Of a stretch of DNA of 64,000 nucleotides, positions 48,459-59,784 are shown piece by piece (the stretch's first letter is position 1; each line of letters begins with the position of its first letter). The stretch is from contig JAAXNY010000017.1 of the NCBI GenBank assembly GCA_013420905.1, positions 1 to 64,000 on the forward strand, read 5' to 3'. Source of the DNA: Collybia mongolica. Lineage: Eukaryota; Basidiomycota; Agaricomycetes; Agaricales; Clitocybaceae. The notes beneath the pieces were generated by a model. The model worked only from the letters and a program-made list of their open reading frames with translations. It ran no database searches and was not told where the DNA came from. The translations under genes and the position numbers were made by a program.

Positions 48459-48675
48459 TTGATTTCTTGTAGACATATTTGTTCATATCTTGTACATGTA
48501 AATATCAGTGCTCATCAATATACCATACATGTAAATATATTTCTAATCATAATCTGCCCGGAGTTTCTTCTGTCTGGTCTGCTTGGCAGAAGTTCCATAT
48601 TTCTTTGCTTCCTCAGCAGCCAGTGCATCAGCATTCACCATCTTTCTTGAGACTCCTTTCTTCCTTGGCATAGGT

Positions 48676-49050
48676 CTATTGGCCAGTGGTGACTGTGTGT
48701 CAGGCAATGGCAGGTGCACCAGGTGTGGCCGAGGGGTCGGAGGTTGCTCATCTAGCTGACTGGCCAGTGGTGACTGTGTGTCAGACAACGGCAGGTGCAC
48801 CAGGTGTGGCCAATGGGCCGGAGGTTGTGCATCAAGCCAAATGGCTGGTGGTGACTGTGTGTCAGGCAATGGCAGGTGTGGCTGAGGGGTCGGAGGTTGC
48901 TCATCTAGCTGACTGGCCAGTGGTGACTGTGTGTCAGGCAATGGCAGGTGCACCAGGTGTGGCCGATGGGCCAGAGGTTGCTCATCAAGCTGAATGGCTG
49001 GTGGTGACTGTGTGTTAGGCAACGGCAGGTGTGGCCGATGGGCCAGAGGT
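48676..49050 (-). repeat. 81-bp coding tandem repeat, about five copies
   Basis: Units of 81 bp, some shortened to about 72 bp, encode HLPLPDTQSPLASQLDEQPP-type 27-mers in the interrupted gene. Copies alternate between two variants, which suggests growth by unequal exchange of pairs. Confidence 0.85.
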
Positions 49051-49252
49051 TGCTCAAGCAACTTAGGGTCAATTGGAATAGTGACCTGTGCTGAATTTGC
49101 CATCATGCCTGTTGTAGTGTTGTCGGGCACGGCATGCTGAGAGTGTGTATCTGCAATGGTGCCAAGATATTGGGTCATCTGGCTGGAAACTAAATAAAGC
49201 GGTTCTCCATCATTTGGGCCATTGACAGGCAGCATGTTGTAACCAGCACCTT

Positions 49253-49758
49253 TGTAAGGGCAACTCCGGCGGAGTGCGCGCGAACTTAGTAGAGTGGGCC
49301 GATGCTGGTGGAGGGGATCCTAAGTTGATGTATTCACTTGTACGACATATGTACTACTCACCTGGTGGAGGGGATCCTAAGAGAATTCTCTGAGGAGCCT
49401 CCATCAGGGGGGGTGTGCTATATACCTAGTACTACATTAAATACACGTTCCCGGTGTGATACGATGACACGCGTTGGGCTAGCGAAGGTCACGTGACTGT
49501 GCCCTTGATAGTCCGAACAAGTGCGAAGTCCGGCGGCGAACTGCGCGCGAAGTAGAGAGTGGGGGTGCGTGTGGGCGTAGGTAATGAACGTGCGATGTAG
49601 TGAATGTAATTGAGTGAGCGCGAAGTAAGCAGAGAAATTGTATCGTAAGTCGGCGGGATGACTGAGTCGCGAATCGGCGAAGTAGAAGTCGGCGGAGTGA
49701 GATTCGGCGAAGTAAGGCTAGATCGGCGAAGTAAGGCGGAAATGGAGTTCCCCTTACA
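49253..49758 (-). repeat. 3' LTR of the Gypsy element, 506 bp
   Basis: Ends TGTAAGGG...CCCCTTACA. Inside are two copies of TGGTGGAGGGGATCCTAAG about 60 bp apart and several TCGGCGAAGTA words. The last 113 bp match 53831-53943 with two CpG-to-TpG differences. Confidence 0.9.
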
Positions 49759-49769
49759 TTACCCCCCTT
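49759..49769 (-). other. Polypurine tract of the Gypsy element
   Basis: On the minus strand AGAAGGGGGG lies directly upstream of the 3' LTR, the expected plus-strand primer site. It follows the pol stop codon within a few bases. Confidence 0.7.
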
Positions 49770-52748
49770 CTAGGTTCGCGTGTCTTCACACCGGCGTTGG
49801 AACGGGATCTGTGTGAATTGGACGCATTGTACGAGTCGCGGTGCTCCGGGGTTGCGTCTGTAGAATTCGGCGACCAACTCGTCCGCATTCACCTTGTCGG
49901 CAGGTTCCCAGGTGTTCTGTTCGTAGCTGTAGCCCTTCCAGGCGATCAGGTACTGCAGCTTGTTCCTGTAAATCCGGCTGTCCATGATCTCCTGAACCTC
50001 ATAATGTACCTTGCCGTCTATGAGAGTGGGTTCAGGGACTTTGGTGACCGTTCTACCGGGTATTGGGTCGTGCGGCGTGGGTAGGAGTTTGACAACATGG
50101 AAGACCGGGTGGATGCGCGATAGCGCCAGCGGAAGTTTGAGGCGGTAGGCGTGCGATCCAACCTTGGCTTCGATGGGGTAGGGCCCAATGTAGCAGTGAG
50201 CCAGTTTCTGTGACGGTCGAGTGATACGAATGTCGCGCGAATCCAAATACATCCGGTCTCCAACCTGGTAGTCGGGTGTTGGGTTTCGGCGGCGATTGTA
50301 GTACATTGCCATCTTGTCCTTGGCTTTGGCTAATGCGGCGCGGGCTTCCTCGAGGGTGTCCTTCATTCGGTCGCGGAATTCATTCGTGGTTTCCAGCCGG
50401 GATGGTGCGGTCTGTGGTTCGAAGCCCATGCGTGGATGTCAACCGGTGTCCAGGAAGAACGGCAAGTGCTGTGTCGAGGAGTGGACGTGGTTATTGTACT
50501 GGAATTCGGCGAGCGGTAAAAGGTCGACCCAGTTGTCCTGTCGCTCGCTGACGAATAACCGGAGATACTGCTCCAGTTCCTGGTTCACTCGCTCGGTCTG
50601 TCCGTCTGTCTGTGGGTGGTACGCCGTAGACGCTGTGAGTTTAATATCAAGCATGCGATATAACTCCCTTGTGAATTCCGCCACGAACTGTACCCCTCGG
50701 TCGGAGACCATAGCCTTCGGTAAGCCGTGCAACTTCCACACATGCTGGAGGTAAAGCCTCGCCGATCCAAGCGCGGTAATTGTCGTCGTGGTTGGGATGA
50801 AGTGCGCGCGTTTACCCACCGTGTCCACCACTACCATGATCGCATCATGCCCTTGCGACTCGGGGAGTTCCACGATGAAATCCACGCTTGCAACGTCCCA
50901 GCGACCTTCCGGAATCGGCAGCGGTTTAAGTTCGCCGCTTGGAAGTTGACGCTGAGCCTTCGTTCGGAGACAGAGGTCGCATGTCTTGCAGTATTCGCCG
51001 ATGTAGCGCGACATTTGAGGCCACCAGTAATTGCGCGATACGAGTTCCAACGTCTTCCATCTTCCGGCGTGTCCTGCAATTCGCGAATCGTGATGTTGCG
51101 CAACTATACGTCTGCGAAGGTCAGCGTGTTTTGGGACGTAGATGCGATCGCGGAAATACAGCAACTCCTGCGCTTCCCTCCACTCTGCGCTCCGAACCGA
51201 TTTTCCTGCAGACTTCTTCAACTCCTGCGCTGCCTTCACCACCGCTTCCTCCTGATGTCCCTCGCGATTGCCTCTCCGAATATCCCGCAGAATGTCCCTT
51301 TCCTCTCCTTCCACGACCATTCCTTCCAGCGCGCGGATTGTGAACAACTCCGGTTTGAGGAGGACTAGATCGCGGTTATCCTCGCTTCCATCGCTGTGGT
51401 CCGCTCGGCGAGATAGCGCGTCTGGCTTACCCATACTTCGTCCGGGCTTGTGGTGCAGCGAGAAGTTGAATCGGGAGAGGTACAGTGACCACCTGGCCTG
51501 TCTCCGATTTAGCTTCTGGGACGTCCGGAAGTACTCTAGATTTTTGTGGTCTGTCCAGATCTCGAAGTCGTGTCGCACGCCTTCAAGGAAGTGTCGCCAT
51601 TCTTCGAGTGCGCGAATGATGGCGAGCATTTCCTTGTCGTGTATCTCGTAATTCCGCTCGACCGCGTTGAGGCTCTTTGACGAAAACGCGATCAGGTGCC
51701 ACTTGTCGTCCTCCGGGCTGAGTTGCGAAAGTACTGCGCCGGTCACAAAATCCGAACTATCTGCCTCCACCCTAAACAGCCGGTTGTCGTCTGCGAACAT
51801 CAGTACCGGTTTAGACGACACCGCTTCCTTCAACCCTTCGAATGCCTCCTGCTCCGACTCACCCCACTTCCAAGGCACGTCTTTACCGGTGAGATCAAAC
51901 AATGGCCGCGCAATATGGGAGAAGTCGCGAATGAACCGCTGATAGAAGTTCGTGAAGCCCAAGAAGGACTGCACTTGCTTCTTGTTCGTGGGCGTTGGCC
52001 ATTCCGCTACTCCGGCAACCTTGACCGGGTCCATCTCCGCCTGCCCCTCCGAGATAATGAGCCCCAGATACTCGATTCGGGTCTTCTCGAATTCGCATTT
52101 GTCCAGTCGCAGGTACAGTTTATGTTCGCGGAGTCGCTGGAGAACTAACCTCGTAATTCGGCGGTGTTCGGCGAGTGTCTTTGTGTAGATTAGAATATCA
52201 TCAATGTAGACACATACCACTCCTTCCATGATGAGATCGTGGAATATCTCGTTCATCATGGTTTGGAACGTTGCTGGCGAGTTAGTGAGACCAAAGAACA
52301 TTACCAGGGGCTCAAACATTCCGCAGTTTGTGCGAAATGCGGCCTTCCACTCGTCACCTTCCTTAATTCGGACGTTGTTGTATCCCCAGCAAACGTCGAA
52401 TTTGGAGAAGTATTTCGCTCCCCGAAGATTGTTGACGAGGTCGGAGATGAGTGGGAGTGGGTATTTGTTCTTGATCGTCAGCGAATTGAGAACGCGGTAG
52501 TCCTGTACCGGGCGTAGCGAACCGTCCTTCTTCTTGATAAAGAAGAACGGCGAAGCCATTGGCGATTTGGAGGGGTGGATCCGACCAGAGGCGAGGTTCT
52601 CCTCGAGGAACTTGTCCAACTCCGCTTGTTCGGCGACTGAGAGCGGGTAGACCTTGCAGGATTTCCCTTCTGCGTCGCGGACGAGTTCGATCGCGTGGTC
52701 CCACGGTCGGCGATCTGGGAGAGCGTCGAAGGACGTCTTGGAGAACAC
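49770..52748 (-). pseudogene. Gypsy pol polyprotein: RT, RNase H, integrase and chromodomain, with a nonsense codon
   Basis: The polyprotein drives retrotransposition. Domains from the truncated start: reverse transcriptase (PFFFIKKKDGSLRPVQDYR, FGLTNSPATFQ, VYIDDILIY with the catalytic Asp pair), RNase H (FSSKSLNAVERNYEIHDKEM, TDHKNLEYF), the integrase zinc part (HHDSRIAGHAGRWKT, CKTCDLCLRTKAQ), the integrase core (ASVDFIVELPES, VSDRGVQFVAEF, TDGQTERVNQELEQ), and a C-terminal chromodomain (YEVQEIMDSRIYRNKLQYLI then WKGYSYEQNTWEP). This makes it a chromovirus. A TGA at 50439-50441 interrupts the frame just after the integrase core, at a site where relatives have Arg in a GRHPRMGF-like motif, suggesting CGA to TGA. 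The protease and gag are missing. Confidence 0.92.
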
Positions 52749-53832
52749 ATCAAGCTGTCTGTTCGTGACAAACAGTCAATTATTCGTCAAATCAAGTCAG
52801 GGAAGCTTGATAATGCAGTTCAGGCTACCCAATTCATCAATGGCATCATCCCCAATCCTGTCACACCCCAGACAGTCAGAAATGCACTCAAGGAAAATCA
52901 ATTTTATGCTGCTACAAAGAGGAAAGCTCCTCTTCTCAAACGAGCCCATCGCATCCAGCGTCTCCAGTTTGCAAAATATCATGAAAGCTGGACTGTGGAG
53001 GACTGGAAAAGGGTTCTATGGACAGATGAGACCAAAATCAATAGGATTGGGTCAGATGGAAAGGTTTATGTCTGGAAACAAAGGGGAGAACCACCATCTG
53101 ATAGAACAACATCACCTACTGTCAAACATGGAGGAGGAGGAAACCTCATGGTATGGGGTTGTATGGGGTGGAATGGAGTGGGAAAGCTCATAGAGGTGCA
53201 GGGGAACATGGACAAGGTTCAATACTGTGAAATTTTGGAGAGTGGAGTTCAGGAAAGTTTTGAGAAGTTGGAAATGGTGGATGGTGAGCGCTACTTTCAG
53301 CAAGATAACGACCCCAAACACACATCTGGACTGGCCACACAGTGGTTTGAAGACAACAACATTCAAGTCCTTGGCTGGCCTGCCCAATCCCCTGACATGA
53401 ATCCAATAGAACACCTTTGGGAACATCTCAAGCGCCGTCTTAAAGAATATCTGACACCACCCAAAGGAGTACATGAGTTGTGGGATAGATTGGCTGAAGA
53501 GTGGGGTGAAATTCCACCAGAGGTATGCCAAAACCTGATAGAAAGTATGCCCAGGCGGATACAAGCAGTTATAAAGGCAAAAGGTGGTCATACAAAGTAT
53601 TAGATAGAAAATTAATAGAGGGTCAAAAAACTGCCCCAATGAGTAATCATTTTGTTTGGCCTATAGCTTAATGGGTTTTGATCCAAATCACATGATCCAG
53701 GGTCCATTGGAAAGCCACGATGTCATAGTATCTTACATAATTACCCCAGGTCCCCTGCTTATGTCAGCACTTCATACCATATTGATCTTTCAAAAATGTA
53801 CAAACATTGGGGCAGTTTTTTGAGCCACTGTA
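52749..53832 (+). mobile_element. Tc1/mariner-type element, left end deleted
   Basis: The right end is CAAACATTGGGGCAGTTTTT...CCACTG followed by the TA target at 53831-53832, inside the Gypsy 5' LTR. No matching left end exists. At about 52749 the Tc1 sequence abuts Gypsy RT directly, so one deletion removed the Tc1 left end together with the Gypsy 5' part. Confidence 0.82.
52755..53603 (+). pseudogene. Tc1-type DD34E transposase, N-terminally truncated
   Basis: The transposase excises and inserts the element at TA. The frame begins in Gypsy antisense DNA, so the true start is lost. Visible parts are the second helix-turn-helix (KLSVRDKQSIIRQIKSGKLD and VTPQTVRNALKENQF), then the catalytic domain: VLWTDETKINRIGSDGKV (first Asp), FQQDNDPKHTS (second Asp), and PAQSPDMNPIEHLWEHLKRR, whose Glu lies 34 residues after the second Asp, the DD34E spacing of Tc1. 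The C-terminal part is complete up to a TAG stop. The first DNA-binding helices of the bipartite domain are missing, so the protein should not be active. Confidence 0.9.
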
Positions 53833-53943
53833 AGTCGGCGGGATGACTGAGTCGTGAATCGGCGAAGTAGAAGTCGGCGGAGTGAGATTCGGTGAAGTAA
53901 GGCTAGATCGGCGAAGTAAGGCGGAAATGGAGTTCCCCTTACA
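53831..53943 (-). repeat. Remaining 113 bp of the Gypsy 5' LTR
   Basis: Identical to 49646-49758 except two changes, both CpG in the 3' LTR and TpG here. It starts exactly at the TA where the Tc1-type element inserted. Confidence 0.9.
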
Positions 53944-56000
53944 GCCTTGCAATCCCATTACCTCTTGGGTGCTACAAGGCCAATAGAAACCTTCTGCCGC
54001 TGGTGTTTCCACAGCTGAGGCTCCTATGGCCAAACTTTGGGTTGCTGGGGGTTGGACGGCCAATGTTTTTGTGGCCGGGAACTGGATGGCTGCCATTGCG
54101 GCCACATCCTTCGGCCTGGGCTTCCTGGGATTTACATGCCTACCCTTGCCCTTTCCTGTGGCAATGCTGGGGACTCCATCATTATATAGGGTGGTATACT
54201 CGGCCACACATCGGTCCTCTCCATATACCACATGGGAAAACCGGAATGCTGCCGCAGCACCATACAGGACTTGGCGCTCATGGATATGCTGTAAAACATC
54301 CAATATCTCCCCCTTTCGCATGTTCTGTGGGTCTTGGATTTTTATGTGGTCTGGCAAGTACTTGCTGGGAATGTACAACTCTGGATTCAATATAACTTGG
54401 CGATAGGGGACATGAGTAGTACGGTTGTTGGTTGCAAGCTCTATTATCAACATGAGATCTCTAACTTCTCAAAACTGAAAAAACTGCTTCAAGTACTCAC
54501 TGTAGTGGTATCCCCAGTAACACCGTAGCAGGTCAGTGAGTTGAAGTTTTTTGAGTGATGTGGATTTGGATATTGGTGACAACTCTGGGAAGGTGTTTGG
54601 CACTTTGATATCCAACTCTGGTGGGATGGATGGCTTGCCCACCCCATCACCACCACTTTCCCGAGTACGAAGTGACTTTACATAGTCCAATAATTTTCTT
54701 TTGAACTGCAAGACAAGATCCTTTTCTGTATCAAGAAACGTTGGAGATGGTACACCCATGTTTGTAGCCATCTGGTCATTCCTTGTGGTACCTAGTCAGT
54801 TTGAAGCAACTGGTATAATGTGGAAAATACTTACGCATCTACCACTAACCTACCATCTGTGGTGTGGTAGACCATGAATGTAAGCATCAACATCCCCATT
54901 TCCAGGTATCGTTCCATGGCCCATTGCTGGACCCGTTTATCCCCCTGTTTAGCAGCCAGCCTAGCAAATAGATGAGCATAATGTCATGCCAATCAACCAC
55001 ATTGCATTGGATTGGATTGCCCACAAGATGTGCCGATCGGCCACCACAGATTGGATCGGATTGCCAATTGTGGCCACCGCGGATAGGATCGGTTTGCCAA
55101 TCGGCCACATGGATTGGGTCGGATTGGCCAGAGTTGGCATGGACTCACTCATTTTGTTTTGTTGGATCATGGCCCTGCTGCTTAGTCTCTTCAACTTTCT
55201 GCAAAATCACATTACTGGCCGTATCATCCATTTTGTCATACACTGCTTTTGCTGCCTTGTTTCGTTTCTCAAAAAGTTGTTCAGTAGTTGGTTCACCTTC
55301 CAGTCCAAGTATTTCCTTGACCTCCTTGCAAACCTCTTGTGGATGGAGCCTCCAAACCATATCTAACCGTTTGACATGGATTGTGGGTTTTGGTAATGCA
55401 TGGTTAGCTTTTGTCCGCCAATTATTGGATATCCAATTTGCAAGGTTCTACATTGACAATCAGTCCTGGTGTGACATGTGCAATATGTTTATTCACCCTT
55501 GCCCGTCCCAACCTTTCCTCCTCATTACTACTTTGCTCGCCACGCATTTCCCAGAAATTGAACATGGCTGGCAAGATTTGTGACCTTAGTACATTACCTC
55601 TGCCAGCTCTGTCCATTTGCAAGAAATATTGTTCCTTAAATCCATCAAGCACTTTGCGTTCATCAGGAGTGTAGATACAATCTTTGCAGGCTTTCCGTGG
55701 AGAAGTTGCCATGTTGTGCCTGAGGGAGAATTAAGGGTTCCAATTTAAGTTGGCAGGGTGGATTGCATGCTTAATAAATATGCTGGGTGTAATCCACATG
55801 ATTGGAAAATCTGCAATCAGATAACAAACCATGTGGTGATGATGATGAGATTAAGTGTCATCATTGCCCCTCATGACCGGCCTGATTGATTGATTGGCCC
55901 TATTGGCTATTTCTAGCTTGAGGTAGTAATGATAAAATGGGTTTGATAAAACATATGTGCATTGCACACCTATCCCCACCTCAATTACTAGCAGAACACA

Positions 56001-59000
56001 ATGTCCCATCCACCTGCAAAGAAGAGACGCATCAAGAAAAATGTCCTGCATGAAGATGATGATCTTGCATTTGATTCTGTTACCATAGAGCGTGTACAAG
56101 TGAAAACACAATGAGGCATTGTGGAGAAAAAAGTGGAAGTACCACTACGTCCAGCAATACATGGTGGACAAGAGGTATCAGGTCAACCATGGGTTGAAAG
56201 TGTAACTGAGACATTGATTGATACTGGCAATGACCCAATTGATCTGGATAATAGCCAGCCGGTGGCATCACAGGGGAAGGTAAGTGCATTATGAAAAGAG
56301 TCTGAAACATACTAAATGCATAGCAGGACCAATCATATTACTTGCAAGAACATGCGAAACATTGGGAAGGTATATTACAGGCTCTCCTAGCACGTGAATC
56401 TTTGCCAGAAGGCAAATGCAATGTATGTGCCGAACAGGAGGCTCGCTGGCATTGCCGAGATTGTCATAGGGGCCGGATGATGTGCCGTGGGTGTTTCCGA
56501 CATTACCATCAGGACAATCAGTTGCATCGCATTCAGTATTGGACTGGGGAGTATTTCCGGGATGCGGCACTCTGGAAGGCGGGTGTCTACATGTTGGTTC
56601 AACATCAAAATGGGGCACCAATATGTGAGGCCTTAAAGAAGCAGATGCACACTCTAAACATGTTAGAAGAAAGTACTGATATTGCTGAGGAGCAAAAGGC
56701 ATCTGAGGCACCAGCTGGAAATTCAAGATCAGCATCAGCATCAGCATCAGCATTGGAATCGGAATTGGCATTGGCATTGGCAACTCAGTATCACAGGGTC
56801 TCGGATTGCATGGATTTACCATCATGGCAAAGAGAAGATCATGATAATGAGGCAGATAGAGACACTATGCTCGAAGAGGATGATGAAGAACACATAGTGG
56901 AAGATGAATTGGGCTTCCTTGTACCTGCCGTGCCAGATGTGGCCGAGGACCTGCCAACAGTCAATCCGGCATCCAAAAATGCGGCCAGACGGCCACCTCG
57001 CCAAGATGCTCTGGTCAATCCTTATGTCCGCGTGGTTCATACAAATGGCATACATCACCTGGCACTTGTTTCCTGTCCATGTCAGGGATCGGATTGCCTT
57101 CCATCAGACCTTGTGTTTTCCAGTCTGATGCCAACAAGCTTTGAAACAATCCGGACAGTGTTTACACTGGCTGTCCTTGACGATTTTTGTTTCTCTAGTC
57201 TAGAGCTTAAAGCTTCAGCATATCAATATTTTCAGCTGCTCAGGCGTTACACAAACCCCATGGCTCCAGCAATGGTACCAAATATATACCATGAACTGCG
57301 TAGGCTTTCTCGTATTTGGCGATGGATTAAGAAGTTGAAGTGGGCCGGATTCGGCCATGGAAAGGCCAATCCGGAGAATCCGGCACCGGGTGAAATGGCC
57401 ATATTTTGTCCCACCTGCCCCCAACCTGGAATCAACCTGCGTGATGATTGGAAAACAGATGAGAACAGGTAAGATACAATCCAGTGTCTGGTTCTCATTG
57501 CATAACCATCTGTGGGGTTGCAGATGGGTATATTGGCCATCACTTATGGCTGATGGAAACTTCAAGGCTGACCATGTGTGGCAGAAGGGCATTGTGAAGG
57601 ATGTCTGGCTATCAGAGGGTGGTGGAATGATGGGAAAAAGAGCTGATTATGAGCAATTTTTGCTCTCTGCTAGGGAACGCAAAACGGTAAGCCCCTTTGC
57701 TGAAGATAAGAATGATTGAAAAAACTGCATATGCTCAGAAAGCACCATGTGAAAACAAGTTCCGGGCAGTAGAACAGGCTCTCCTTGCATCTAAGGCATG
57801 CGATATCACAGGAATTGTGGCTATTGCATGTGCCCGTCATGGATGTTTTGTTCCAAACAGTATTGCTAACCTTTACCGAGGTGAACAGCAAAAAAACATT
57901 GATTGGTCATTTCTCAAAGCCCTGGAGGCTTTTGGGATTGATCCAGATCAAGGTGTGACATTTATATATGATATTGTCTGCCAATATTGGGTTTATTTAC
58001 ACTGGCAGATCAGCCACTTGCTACCAGCCGGATTGCAAGTAGATCCTGCAATTGGTCTATTTCATGTTCATGGGCACAAGGAACAGTGTTTTTTTTGGTA
58101 TGCTACCTCATTCATAGCAGGTGCTGGAATGGTTGCAGGGGAAATTCTGGAATCTCTGTGGGCAGGGCTGAATTCGGTATCACCGGCAATGCGAACGGCA
58201 ATGCTGGCACATTGGGCTGAAATGATGGATGATCATGTCACAGATTCAAATCACAAGAAAGGCTTGAACATGGGTGTGTACATACTCCACTAGGCCAATC
58301 TTGTTGCTAAATATTTTCAGTGTCCTCATTGTGCAAACAATTTGAAGAGGCCCAGACCATGGCAAAGCATGCTAATCAATATTTCATGAACATGACAGAT
58401 GCCATCCCAATAGAGAACACTCAGGTGTGGGAACAGGAAATAAAGATGGCAGAGGACCAGCATTGCAATAACCCAGCCATGATGGATGTCCTTCCAACAC
58501 AGAAAGTCAATTCGGATCCGGAAGCAGATTCGGCCAATGTCAGATTGCACACTGGCACAAGTGAAGGTGAAAGGTGGATACAGTCAGCACTTAGCATTGA
58601 GGAGCAACAGTGTGTTGTAAACATATGGCTTGCAATTAAAATACTCAATAACCTATTAGGCTGGACTTACAAGATCGGGTTCTCTGCCTCCGGAAAAACC
58701 CACGGGAGGATGATCGGCAAGAAGTGGAACGGCTTCGGCAACTCTTGGTTGCATTGATGGACAGTTTGGACAGTGTGAAAGAGGAAATCCACATAGGCTT
58801 TCACAAGCTACGCAGATTTGAGGACAGCAATATGCTCGGACACTTTGAAAATATTGATGGCATTAGTTCATATTCCACAGACAACAATCCACTGGCCAGT
58901 GCAGGGATTGGCCTGGAGGAGCCACTTTTGATTCCGCCTGAAGATAGGGTACTGTCTATGCCCTCGACATGCCTGCCATCCACCCATCCATACTGTGTAA

Positions 59001-59698
59001 TGGAACTCCGGCAACGGAAAGAGATGGCCAATCGGCATCTATCTGCCCTTCATGCTGTGATTGCAGACAAATCCTTCCAGTATTCACACGTCATCCGCAA
59101 TGCACCACGGAAGGCAGTTACAACCCGTTCACGGAACCAGATATCCAAATTAAATGATCAGATTGCACTGCATTGCTGTGCATATGGCCGATGCCGTGCG
59201 GCCATGATCCGGCTCGGCGCCAATGCCGACACCCTGAAAAAATATCAATTATTGCAAAGGGAGGATGTAAAGAGCAGTACTGCTATTTTGGACCCAAATA
59301 TACCAGGATCAACCAAGGTGAAGCTGTCATGGATCTGGCAATATCATAATGTCAATGATATGGATTCAGTTTCACTTCTTGAATGTAAGTATGCTTGTAA
59401 ACCAAGCCACACAGTGCTAATTAATAATAATCTAGTTAACCATGTGCACTGGCTTTGCGCCTGAGCACATAAACATTGCTGGAATGAGGAAGCAATATTA
59501 GTTGGCTATGAGATGGAATGGACAGTCCGTTACTACCGTCGACAAGCAGACATCTGGAAGGAAAGACGAATAGATACCAGGAACTCAGCTGGCGCTCAGG
59601 CATACGCTGCACGAAAATCGGCCACTTGGGTTACAATTGCCGAGGCCGCTCAATGGCAGTTTGAGGCCATGAATCCGAACTTTGAGCGGATTGCGTGA
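56001..59698 (+). pseudogene. KDZ-superfamily transposase with CxC2-like cysteine cluster, nonsense-mutated
   Basis: This is the transposase of the large element. It starts MSHPPAKKRRIKKNVLHEDD. The CxC2-type cluster reads GKCNVCAEQEARWHCRDCHR then GRMMCRGCFRHYHQDNQLHR. The KDZ core follows across short introns: CFSSLELKASAYQYFQLLRR, MADGNFKADH (first acid), CARHGCFVPNS, FIYDIVCQYW (second acid), FHVHGHKEQCFFWYATSFIA, and GEILESLWAGLNS (Glu). The C-terminus has coiled and WIWQYHNVNDMDS segments, then GYEMEWTVRYYRRQADIWK. Introns include about 56280-56325, 57471-57525, 57688-57740, 58275-58319, 58615-58661 and 59384-59432. TGA codons at 56112-56114 and 59462-59464 break an otherwise open frame. 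The catalytic acids are intact. It probably moved recently and then decayed. Confidence 0.85.
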
Positions 59699-59784
59699 CC
59701 GGCTTATGTAACAGCTGACCATACTGATCAATATTGATAAAATAAAATCATTTTCTTATCATTGTGCCTACAAACTGTCTTAAG

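Larger units (their letters stand above)
49253..53943 (-). mobile_element. Ty3/Gypsy chromovirus, 5'-truncated and nested in the KDZ element
   Basis: The retrotransposon lies on the minus strand. A complete 3' LTR (49253-49758) and the pol region remain. The 5' part (most of the 5' LTR, gag and protease) was lost next to the Tc1-type insertion; only 113 bp of 5' LTR survive at 53831-53943. Flanks ACCTT (49248-49252) and GCCTT (53944-53948) are the likely 5-bp target duplication with one change. Removing the insert restores the host frame. Confidence 0.9.
48543..55712 (-). pseudogene. Large transposon gene of unknown function, split by a Gypsy insertion
   Basis: Read leftwards, the gene starts at 55712 (MATSPRKACKDCIYTPDERK) with a short Cys-containing N-terminus and helical exons. 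Introns include 55148-54961. Blocks are WRTKANHALPKP, MVWRLHPQEVCKEVKEILGL, QQWAMERYLEMGMLMLTFMV and KKLQLTDLLRCYWGYHY; after an intron, YIPSKYLPDHIKIQDPQNMR and RQVLYGAAAAFRFSHVVYGE follow. At VMGLQG the frame is cut by the retrotransposon (49253-53943) and resumes in the same frame at AGYNMLPVNG up to 48543. The C-terminal part has five 27-residue repeats (LPLPDTQSPLASQLDEQP) and a Lys-rich tail (KQTRQKKLRADYD). Such companions occur beside KDZ transposases; the function is unknown. The present copy cannot make the full protein unless the 4.7-kb insert is bypassed. Confidence 0.7.

Noticed and set aside
50314..52768. Many plus-strand frames across the Gypsy pol region
   Set aside because: Shadows of the strongly coding minus-strand polyprotein.
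53112..53639. 175-aa minus frame over the Tc1 transposase
   Set aside because: Shadow of the DD34E transposase; no independent motif.
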